A DNA stretch of 64,000 nt from Cymodocea nodosa (Eukaryota > Streptophyta > Magnoliopsida > Alismatales > Cymodoceaceae): NCBI GenBank assembly GCA_036874045.1, contig CM072344.1, positions 10,574,501 through 10,638,500 of the forward strand, in the 5' to 3' direction. Below the pieces are notes generated by a model. The model saw only the letters and a list, made by a program, of their open reading frames with translations, did no database searches and had not been told where the DNA came from. The position numbers and the translations under genes are program-made. Shown here piece after piece: positions 10,106-20,196 of this stretch (position 1 is its first letter; each line of letters starts with the position of its first letter).

Positions 10106-11253
10106 TGTTAGGACCTTGAGGCTTACCAGAGCGGGGGTGAATGGTAAAAATTTGTTTCTTAACCCTTTTAGAAGTAGTTTAATGTAAAGTGATAGCAAAC
10201 ATACAATAAAAGAAATCACACAGAGATTTTTAGGTGGTTCACCACTAATGGCTAGTCCACCCCCAAGGGATACTTGGGCTCCACTAAACTCTTGTAAACT
10301 TACAATCACTTGCTTTAAGGTTTAAGCAAGAACCAACTAACCATTCACTTGAGCTTCCTTGTTAAAGCTTCAATCAATCCTTTCTCTGAAATTTTAATAT
10401 GTGTACTTCAGTAAACACTATCTTGTGAACAATAGAGTTGAATACGTGATGAGCTTCTAAAATTTTGTCTATAAGTGTTGAAGATGATTTGATCTCTAAA
10501 GCTTTTCTTCTATTGAGCTTGGTGTAAGTATATGTATCAGGAAAGCGCTACTTAAATCCGTTGTCTGTATCTTGTATACATACCTGATATGTGCAATGAT
10601 CATATTTTCTTCCAACGGATGTATTCTACTGTACTTGATTAGACTCTAGTCCCAAATACGATAAGTTACCGTTCAAAAAGTCAATTCAAGATGTCTTACC
10701 GATTTTCCTATCATTTCGGATAGTTACCTATGTAACTCTCCGAAGAAAATTTGTAACTCACCGAAAGATCACTTAAACTTTACTACTAGGTAGGATTCCA
10801 GAATATTTACTATGAGTTGTCATTCAATTGGATACTTATAACTGTAACTCACCAAACAGTTATATAACTGTTGGATAGTTGGCCTCCGTTAACATTCTGA
10901 TTGCTTCAATTCAGCACGTGCATAAAAGGCTGACTTAAGTTTCGGATGGTTATCCCTATAACTCACCGAAATGCTTCAGGATTTCGGATAGTTATCTTTC
11001 TAACTCTCCGAAAACTTATTTGAGCTTCTTTTTGGAATTCTACACATGGGAAATTAAATGACTTAAGTTTCGAATGGTTATCTCTATAACTCACGAAAAC
11101 GCTTCAGGATTTCGGATAGCTATCTTTCTAACTCTCTGAAATTTTCCTTTAAGCTTTTGACTACCGACTTCTCTATTCTGCACGTGAGTAATAGGATGAC
11201 TTAAGTTCCAGAAAGTTATACCTACAACTTACCAAAAAACTCGAATAGTTATC
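10106..11253 (-). repeat. Sirevirus-type LTR remnant
   Basis: On the minus strand it ends TTCACCCCCGCTCTGG, then a spacer and CAAGGTCCTAACA, the same form as the Sirevirus LTR 3' ends here (a CACCCCCC run followed by a GATCCTACA-type terminus). No PBS follows. The U3-side end is missing where the C1 LTR begins at 11254. The TG terminus at 10106 abuts the C0 third ORF. Confidence 0.65.
10914..11253. repeat. three diverged tandem copies of a 125-140 bp hairpin/G-box module
   Basis: Copies start near 10914, 11039 and 11178. Each begins with a CACGTG or CACATG site, continues with GACTTAAGTT, then TTTCGGATGGTTAT paired with ATAACTCACCGAAA, then a second TTTCGGATAGTTAT and TAACTCTCCGAAA pair. The third copy is partial. 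The same order of motifs recurs in gypsy LTRs and upstream of the C4 third ORF. Confidence 0.65.
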
Positions 11254-11519
11254 TGTTGAGTATTTTTGTTTTGATGATGTGTGTTGAATGAAAATAATCA
11301 CATTTGCTCAATTACTATTGCTTGTGAAAAGAAATTAAAATCAGCAATTAATACAGAAAAAGCTTACTAATATAAATACTTGTCTGTATTGGATCTGAAG
11401 TTAATAACTAGTCGTTTCGTTGCATTAATTTCTCATTTAGATAAATGTTAAGTTAACATGTGTTTTTATTGAAAAGCATGATATGTTTTAATGTTATATC
11501 TTCTGTATCATGAACAATA

Positions 11520-12250
11520 CACGTTTAGACAACTCCTTAAGTTAGAGTTTTGTTTGTAGAGGTCACGTGAGAACTCGTTAAGTTAGAGGCTTAAAGGTTA
11601 AAATAGGTCACGTGATAACTCGTTAAGTTAGTGAGTAAAAGAAGAGATGAACTCGTTAAGTTAGTGAGTAAAAGAAGAGACGAACTCATTAAGTTAGTAT
11701 TATATACATGGTGAAATTATAAGTTACGAATGTTGTATTGTATCATGTGAGGTACACATGTTTAACTCGTTAAGTTAACATAACTAAACGTGTTGAGTTG
11801 CTATATTGAACACTAAGGCAACGCGTTAGGTTAGCGTTATAAACTTAAGTTGTTATTTTTGCACATGGTAAAATTCTTATTATAAAAACATTTGTTTATT
11901 ACTGAATCGGTGAGTTAAAGTTTTTCGGAGACTTACAATCGTAACTATTCGAAAGGTAACTTAAGTCATGTTTTCAGGTCTTGACACGTGTCTCACTAGT
12001 TTTATAATATAAAGAGTTTTTCGGTGACTTACATCCATAACTATTTGTAACTTAAACTGTTTTCGGTGAGTTATCGTTTAACCTTCTAAAAGAAAGGTTA
12101 AGCTGGTTCGTTGAGTTAGCATAACACCACAGACTTAGTTCGTTGAGTTAGCTACAATACTTGTCACGTGAAATGGCACATGATGAACTCGTTTAGTTAG
12201 AAACGTTAAGTTATATATATATACTTGTGTTACTCGTTTAGTTAACATTA
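11520..12250 (+). promoter_or_regulatory. U3 repeat array: AACTCGTTAAGTTAG and G-boxes
   Basis: About eight copies of AACTCGTTAAGTTAG or close variants occur (near 11530, 11571, 11617, 11650, 11681, 11762, 12186, 12233). Several sit next to CACGTG (11563, 11607, 12165). A 35-bp unit is tandemly doubled at 11631-11695. C2 has that unit once and C3 lacks it. CACGTG is the G-box core bound by plant bZIP and bHLH factors. An enhancer role is inferred from its position upstream of the TATA box. Confidence 0.6.
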
Positions 12251-12469
12251 AAGTAACGACTTCTTATTACATTGATGAAAAATTTTTGAACGAGAAAATT
12301 TATTTTTCAGGAAATTTTTTAGAGATCCAGGACTGATGATTAAAGAAAATTCAAAATATAAACGTGGGTTAGAACGTGTGTGTTTCGATGAAGGAAAAAG
12401 AAAAAACGTGGAGAAGTGGAAAACTAGTAGTGGTTAAACGTGAAGGATATGCATGAAATGAAGATACAG

Positions 12470-12478
12470 TATAAAAGG
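12470..12478 (+). promoter_or_regulatory. C1 LTR TATA box
   Basis: TATAAAAGG in the context AGTATAAAAGGCATAG. The box is conserved at 32406-32414 in C3 and, reversed, at 22160-22168 in C2. Its place, about 560 bp before the LTR end, fits a long R-U5 region. Confidence 0.7.
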
Positions 12479-13039
12479 CATAGAGTTCTCGTTGATCAAT
12501 TTATCCTTGCACACAAAATGAAAAATCTTTTCAAGGATCAAACCATCCCTGCACACCAAAAGAAAAATCTTTTTCAGGGATCAAAAACACCTCTTCGGGA
12601 AAAATCTCTCAAGTGGAAGAAAATTCACTGAAGCATAAAAAGGTAAGATTTTCGTCACTGAAGATTTGAAGTATTAGAAGAAAGCAAATTCGGTGAAGCA
12701 TAAAAAGATAAGATATTCATCATTGAAGAATTGCTGAAGAAGAAAGAAGAAGAAGAAGAAAGATCGCAAACGGGGAGAAATGTTTTAAATTCTGCAAATT
12801 AGTTTTCTCTATTTGTAGTTATGAAATTGTATAGATGAAACATGGTATCGAAATATAATTGCATCTACAATTTTTGAGGAGAATTGAATTGTATATTGTA
12901 ATTGAAACCTTGAATAAAAATGATTTTATGAAAACAATGTCTTGACTTGTTTTTGAGTTTTAAAGTTTCAATTATATATCAGAAAATATTAAAAATACAC
13001 AATTCACCCCCCTCTTGTGTAGCCATACGATCCTACAAG

Positions 13040-13051
13040 TGGTATCAGAGC
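13040..13051 (+). other. C1 primer binding site (initiator tRNA-Met)
   Basis: TGGTATCAGAGC, complementary to the 3' end of plant initiator tRNA-Met, lies 2 bp after the LTR end. This is the standard Ty1-copia minus-strand primer site and fixes the LTR boundary and element orientation. Confidence 0.95.
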
Positions 13052-13237
13052 TTTGTTAATAATCTTTGATATAAAATCGATACCAACTTATTTAATATCA
13101 TTGCTTATTCTACCTTCCTTGTTTTTAAACAGAAATTAATATCTGAGCATACGTTTAACTTTCTTGATTTAAGGCTCAAGTTGTTTTAAAGTTTTTAGAC
13201 TATTTAAAATCAAATAGGTTGAAAAATCTAAGGTAAA

Positions 13238-15487
13238 ATGGCTACTGGAAATGGTAATTTTTCTTTATATGAAGGCCAAAATCTTAATCGTCCTCCTTTA
13301 TTTGATGGAATACATTTTGAATATTGGAAATATAGGATGATTGTTTTTCTTCAAAGTATAGATCATAAATTGTGGTTCATGATTTCTAAACCATATACTC
13401 CATTAACTACTCCTTATAATACTTGGACAATTACTAAAAAAGAAAATGAAACTCTGAATGCTAAGGGCTTAAATATTTTATTTTGTGCATTGAGTTATGA
13501 ACAATTTAGTAAAGTGTCGGCATATAAATCTGCTTATGAGGTGTGGCATGCATTAGAAGTTTCACATGAACGTACTTCTCAAGTTAAAGAGACAAAAATA
13601 AACATGTTGATTCATAAGTATGAACTCTTTAAGATGCATGAAGACGAAAATATTTCTGAGATGTTTTCCAAATTTCTTGGTATCATAAACTCTTTAAAAT
13701 GTTTAGGAAAGAATTTTGAATAGAAAGATTTGGTTAGGAAAATTCTCAGATCCCTAAGTTCTAAATGGTCTTAGAAAGTAACATCAATTAAGGAATCACG
13801 AGATTTAAATGTTTATACTATGAATGAACTTGTAGGAAATTTAACAGCTTATGAAGTTTAATTAAATGAATCACTGAGTCACAACAAACTAAAAATGAAG
13901 AAAGAAATAACCTTCGAAATTAATTCAGATTCTGATATATCTACTGATTCTAACGAGGATTTGATTTTGCTGACTAGGAAATTCAAAAAAGCATGGAAAG
14001 CTAGGAAACAACAAAGGAACAAAAATGATAAACCCTCAACGTCAAAATCACTGAATGACAAGAATTCTTCATCTAGAAAGTATGTATGTTACAACTGTAA
14101 GAAACCTGGACATCTTTCTCCAGATTATTCTATGAGGAAAAATGAAAAGCAAAGTAGGACAAATCAGAAGAAGACGGCTCAAAAAACTCAGAAAAAGTTT
14201 TACAAGAAAAAGACTTTGAAGGTCACTTGGGATGACACGTCTGAAGAGTTTGAATCTGAGGAATCAACATCAAAATCTTCACATTCAGAAGGAGAACAAG
14301 AGTTAGAAGACGTTGCTCATGTGTGCTTCATGGAAGATGAGTCTGAGGTAATATCTGATCCTGAAAGTCATTCAGATTTCAACTTTGATGAATTATTATG
14401 TGCTTATCATGCATTATTACAAAAACTTAAAGTATGTAAACTGGAAAATAAGAATATTAGAAAATCTTCATCCATTATGGAAGAAGAAAATTGTTTCCTG
14501 TCTACTACTTTAGAAAAGTTTAAATGTGATAATGAAAATCATGCTAGAGATTTGCAAAAATTTAGATTTAATGAATGTATCTTGCATGAACAAATATAGA
14601 ATATAAATGCTAAAAAATTAAAGATAGAATCTGAAAATGAAATGTTGAGAAACAATATAAATGAACTTGAATTAGAGATAGAAAAATTAAAACTGAGAGA
14701 GTAAGATTTAAATTCTACATTTGAGAAATGGAATTTAAGTCAAACTAAGTTAGACAAACTAACTAGTACCCCTGCGGTGTCTTATAAATTTGCCTTAGGA
14801 TTTGATTATCCTGAATATCAAGCCAATAAAGGATTTATTAGTTGCAGTTCAAGTAAATCTAAGACTAAAATTCCTTTTATTATGAAACAAGGTAATAAAT
14901 ATGTAGAAGTAGGTACTTCAAGGGATGAATCATGTAGTAATAATATAAATCAATGTGATTTGTCAAATTGTACTTCTAACATGACTATAAATGTTTCTAG
15001 AAATCTTGTTTCTTGTTCTGGAAATTCAGTTTCTAATGTTTCTAAAATTTCAGACAATTGTAGTAAACTGAAAATTCAGAAACCTGAGCATGTAATTCAA
15101 TACACTGGTATTAGACCAATTACTCATTCTGCATGTGATAAAACTAAAAGTTCTTGTGAAGAAAAAGATTTTGTATGTACGGAAAGTGTTAATACAAGTA
15201 CAAAATCTTGGTATGAACTTACAGAAATGTATAAGAATGACCAAAATAAATTAACATATGATAAAAATATGTTTGGTCTTGATTATACTACATCTGAAAA
15301 CAAAAAGAATGACTGCAAAAGCAATAATGCTATATGTGAATATGAAACTAATGATAAATCAATAGTACTTACAACTAATAAGAATATAAATGATAATGTT
15401 AAACTATTTTTAAACAAAAAGAAGAAATATGTGTTTAATGAACTTGGTCCTCAACAACATTGGGTACCAAGAAAAAGTTTTTCTTAA
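13238..15487 (+). pseudogene. gag: C1 gag
   Basis: The frame begins MATGNGNFSLYEGQNLNRPP and has the Sirevirus gag signature RPPLFDGIHFEYWKYRM with DHKLW. A CCHC zinc knuckle, CYNCKKPGHLSPDY, has its last Cys changed to Tyr near 14130. C2 and C6 keep the Cys. An acidic and Lys-rich region and a coiled-coil-like stretch (residues about 400-510) follow. The frame is broken by TAG 13721, TAG 13772, TAA 13859, TAG 14597 and TAA 14702, without any frameshift, and closes at TAA 15485. That last stop is present at the same place in C2 and C6, so it is ancestral to these copies. Confidence 0.9.
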
Positions 15488-18400
15488 TTTGTGTTGCAGG
15501 AGGAAACAACATCAAAATGGATATTGGACAGTGAAGCATCAAGTCACATGACTAGACAGAAAAGTCTATTACAAAATTTTACAAATACCATGAAAGGAAG
15601 TGTAACATTTGGAAACAAAAGCAAAGATAAAATCATAGGTGTGGGCAATGTTCAAATAACTCCTACTTGTGTTATTTCAAATGTACTATATGTAGAAAAC
15701 CTAGGATTTAATTTGCTGAGTGTGATAAAACTAACTGAAAATGGATATTATGTAGTGTTTGAAGATAATGTATGCAAAATAATTGATAAAAATACAGATG
15801 AAATTAAGTTTATTGCTAAAGGAAAAGGTTTTGTATGTATTTTATCTTTACCTTCGGGTGCAGTTGATTTAAATTCATGTTTGCTAGTTGAAACTAGTGA
15901 TGCATATCTATGGCATAGAAGGATTGGGCATATAAATATGAAACTGTTACATAAACTATCTAGAAAACATTTAGTGAGAGGTTTACCAAAGATTAAATAC
16001 TCAAAGGACTTTATGTGTGATGCATGTGAGTTAGGTAAACTTCATAAAAACTCTTTTAAATCTAAAACTGATATTTCAAGCAAGAGAGTCTTAGAACTTA
16101 TACATATGGATCTATTTGGACCAACAAGAATCATGAGTCTTGGTGGTAAATAGTATGTATTTGTTTTAGTAGATGACTTCTCTAGATACACTTGGGTATA
16201 TTTTCTAGCATCTAAGATAGAACTTTTTGAAAAATTTAAAATGTTTTGCAATTTTGTTCAAAATGAGTAGAGTGTCTCTATTCAAAAACTTAGGAGTGAT
16301 CATGGAACTGAATTTGATAATGATCAAATGGATGACTATTGTAATGAGCATGACTTTGATCATAGAATTTCTTTTCCAAGAGCATCGTGTCAAAATGGTG
16401 TTGTTGAGAGAAAGAATAGATCACTTCAAGAAATGGCCAGAACTATGTTGAATGAACATAAGTTACCACAAAATCTTTGGGCTGAAGCAGTAAATACAGC
16501 TTGTTATGTTATTAACAGAAGTCATTTAAGACCTAACGTTAATAAAACTCCTTTTGAAATTATGTTTTATAGGATTCCAAAAATTTCCTATATGAAACCA
16601 TTTGGGTGCAAGTGTTTTATTCTTAATACTAAGGATAAAAGGGATAAATTTCAAGCCAAATCGGATGAAGGAATTTTTGTAGGTTACTCTACTAGAAGTA
16701 AAGCCTATAGAGTATATAACAAGACTTCTAGGACTATTGAAGAAACCCTCCATGTAAGCTTCATTGAAAATTCTCTTAGAAAATCTCAATCTAAAGCTGA
16801 TAATGATGATTTGATCAATCTTCCAAAAGAGTTAGAGATCAATAAAGTGATTGATGATTTATCTGAGAAAATAAAAAATATGAACTTAAATGATCAAACT
16901 AATGATGGAAGTGATGGACTTTCAGATGTTGATGAGAATATTGAGGAAAATCAGAGAAATTGGCGTTATTCTTCATCACATCCCATTACTCAAGTCATTG
17001 GTGATATTAATGAGGGAGTTAAAACTAGAGCTTCAGTAAATTTAAATAGTATGTGTATGTTTGTTTCTATGGTGGAACTAAGGAATATACAATAAGCATT
17101 ATCTGATGAAAATTGGATAGTGGCAATGCAAGGAGAACTAAATCAATTCATCAGAAATGATGTATGGGAATTAGTGTCTCCACCAGAAAATTAGTCCATA
17201 ATAGGTACAAAGTGGATATTTAGAAACAAAACTAATGAAACTGGTCAAGTTATAAGGAATAAAGCTAGATTAGTTGCACAAGGGTATACGTAGGAAGAAG
17301 GATTAGATTATGAGGAAACATTTGCTCCTATGGCTAGGTTAGAAAGTATTAGAATATTATTGGCCTATGCTTGTTATATGTATTTTAAATTATATCAAAT
17401 GGATGTAAAGAGTGCATTTTTAAATGGTTTAATTAATGAAGAAGTCTATGTAAAACAACCACCTGGATTTGAAGATATTAAAAATCCTAACATTGTGTAT
17501 AAATTGAAGAAAGCCTTATATGATTTGAAACAAGCACCTATATCACGGTATCAAAGATTGTCTACTTTTTTAATAGAAAAAGGCTATATCATGGGAAAAG
17601 TGGATCATACTCTATTTATTAAGAGAGATGGTAAAGATCAGATTGTTGTTCAAATATACGTGGATGATATAATCTTTGGAGCAACCTCTGATAAGTTGAG
17701 AGAAATATTCTCTAAAGAGATGACTAATCAGTTTGAAATGAGTATGATAGGAGAACTTTCATATTTTCTAGGACTTCAAATTAAACAAATGGATAAAGGT
17801 ATATTTTTAAATCAGGAAAAATATGTAGATGAAATGCTTAAGAAATTTAATTTTAATGATACAAGGTTTCGAGGAACTCCTATGCGTACTACTTTAAAGT
17901 TAGATATTGATGACATAGGAAAATCTATAAATCAAAGAAAATACAGAAGTATGATTGGTTCTTTACTTTATTTGACTGCTAGTAGACCTGATATTATGTT
18001 TGCTGTGTGTGTTTGTGCTAGATTTCAATCTAATCCTAAGGAATCACACTTAATTGCAGTTAAAAGAATATTTAGATATATACAAGGAACTAAAAATTTC
18101 GGACTGTATTATTCTTAGGATAGTTCAATACATCTTATAGGATATACTGATGCTGATTATGTAGGATCTAAATCTGATAGAAAGAGTACCAGTGACACAT
18201 GTCAATTATTGGGAAATAATTTGGTGTCATGGTTTAGTAAAAAGCAAAACTGTGTAGCACTTTCTACTACAGAAGCTGAATATGTTGCTGCTGCACTGTG
18301 TTGCACTTAGATTCTGTGGATAAGGCAAACTTTAGAAGATTTTGGATTATCTTATGTTACAACTGAGATTTACTGTGACAGTAGTTCTGCAATAAATCTT

Positions 18401-18607
18401 TCTAAAAATCCTGTATTACATTCAAGAGCAAAACATGTAGAGGTTAGACATCATTTTCTAAGAGATAACGTAATTAAAAGAAAAATTAAATTAGAATTTG
18501 TGTCTAGTAAAAATCAATTAGCTGATATATTTACAAAACCTCTAGATGAAAATACATTCTGCAACATTAGATTAAATTTAGGTATTTGTAGGCTATGTGA
18601 TGTGTAA
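15488..18607 (+). pseudogene. pol: C1 pol: protease, integrase, RT, RNase H
   Basis: It continues in the gag frame after the TAA. Domains in order: protease with active-site region WILDSEASSHMT (usual DSG changed to DSE); integrase with WHRRIGHIN and CDACELGKLH for zinc binding, then catalytic D (MDLFGP), D (RSDHGTEFDN) and E (NGVVERKNR); RT with KWIFRNKTNE, MDVKSAFLNG and YVDDIIFGA; RNase H with TDADYVGSKSDRK, STTEAEYVAA and YCDSSSAINLSK. The end, ADIFTKPLDENTF, is typical of copia pol. Stops lie at 16151, 16268, 17093, 17192, 17291, 18116 and 18308. Together with gag this is 1,790 codons in one frame. It is the only copy here retaining protease through RNase H. Confidence 0.92.
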
Positions 18608-20196
18608 AATGCTTAAACTCCACATAAAAAGATAAATATTATTGATGATGTTGTTCACCTCATAGATATTATATACTTATTATAAAATATCTAAAGTAAT
18701 ATCTAAACTGCTGCTTAAGATACTATGTATTTATTGTAAAATCATAGTAGTATCTTATTGATTTTAAGTAGTTTATCAATTTTAATAGTTTTTACGATTT
18801 TAAGTGGAAGTGTAAATGAAAAACATTAAATACTTCTAACATTCTGAAATTTTGATTAAATGTTTTCTTTGAATCAAGGAAAATGCATATGATCATGCAT
18901 AAATTTGACTTAATTGATTAAACTTGTAGAATAAGTTATAAGTAACTCATCTTAAACTGTTAATCAAAAGTATAAGCTTATTGAAACTGATTCATATTCT
19001 CAGTACAATCATAGAAGTAAAAATTGTATGAGATTTGTGTTTTATTGCATCTGTATTATTGGAATGCATATATACTATGCTTAAAATGAAAAGTGCTTAC
19101 AAAGTAAAAATCTTTGAGAGTTTATTGATCAGTTTGATCACGAGTCTTTTGTACTTGAGTAGATAGGTATGTAAGGATTGTTGTCCTAAAAAAGGATTCT
19201 TTAAATCTGACAACCTAAGATCCTGATCAGATCTGGGATTGTTGACTGAAAGCTCATTACACGGGTACATTAGAAAGCTCTTATATGATTCAAGCTTTTC
19301 AAACTAACTTTTAAAGAAAATTATCAATATTTACTGTTTTGAAAAGAAAAAGTTGTTTCATTAATTACAGATATCTTTGAATCACATATAGTTTATACCA
19401 ATATGACTACTGATTTATTGAATCAACATTAGTACTTTTGAAAATGTTTATTTGAGATACATTCTTTTATTCTCTTTGAATTAATCGAATTGAGTTCAAA
19501 GTTGTGTTCTGATTCATATACAGTAGGAATTGATTCTGGAAATCATTTTTGATGATGTCAGGATAACGGAAATCTTTGAAAAGAAAATTTAAAAGTATAG
19601 TTATACTTAACATCTATTGTCACTACAAGTATATTTTGTATTTTGATTGAATATATTTGAAGTATATTTGTAGGGGGAGGATTAACATTGTCAAAAATAT
19701 ATTAATATAATTTAGAATACAAATCTTAGTTAATCTAAATTACTGTCCTCTTAAAATCTTGATGAAATAAGTTACAAAGACAAATAAACTATTTTAGATT
19801 CAAAGGACAAAACGATCAAATAGTTTACAATGTTCTCAAGATAATGTTAAGTTTAGCTTGTATGTTGTTTTCGGAACGTTTCAGTTGGAAGCATCCGAAA
19901 ATTATTTTAAGTGTACTAACTAAACGTTATGTTAGATAAGGTAACGTGTGAAACTGCCTCTAGACAGCGTTTTACTCGTTAGGTTAGTTAACTCAATGAG
20001 TTATACTTGAATATTTCGGGTACCTTGATTGAATAAACTTTATTCAATATTTATTTAATTTCTAAACCCGACTTCTTTTCACGTTGAGTTATACGCCTAA
20101 AAACCCTATTTAAACACTTATTACATGAGCACTTAGGTTATTTGTAAACTTTGTCAAGAAAATCTTTCCCGCTTGTTGCTGTTACAACCTGTGACG
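18608..20196 (+). other. C1 spacer between pol and third ORF, with candidate internal promoter
   Basis: No coding sequence is seen. A PPT-like GTAGGGGGAGGATT sits near 19671, and C2 and C6 have the same motif. Near 19870-20020 lie inverted motifs of the LTR type (TTACTCGTTAGGTTAGTTAA, CTCAATGAGTTATAC). A TATA-like CTATTTAAA lies at 20105-20113, about 85-90 bp before the third-ORF ATG. It is conserved at about 26066 in C2 and 63936 in C6. This would suit a separate transcript for the third ORF, which is inference. Confidence 0.5.

Larger units (their letters stand above)
11254..13037 (+). repeat. C1 5' LTR
   Basis: It starts TGTTGAGTATTTTTG and ends CGATCCTACA, followed by the PBS. C2 (21602-23214, reversed) and C3 (31640-32971) align with it. 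It differs from both in the middle: at about 11900-12110 it carries a hairpin/ACTTAAGT/GACACGTGT block where C2 and C3 have 32-bp repeats. A GAA-rich tract lies near 12729-12765. Confidence 0.9.

Noticed and set aside
10088-10309. 73-codon minus-strand frame with hydrophobic residues spanning the LTR remnant boundary.
   Set aside because: It crosses the LTR end and has no counterpart in other Sirevirus LTRs. It is likely a chance frame.
12440-12631. Conserved 63-70 codon frame in the C1, C2 and C3 LTRs (MKDMHEMKIQYKRHR).
   Set aside because: It overlaps the TATA box and transcription start region. Its similarity between copies is explained by nucleotide identity of the LTRs, with no sign of codon-level constraint.
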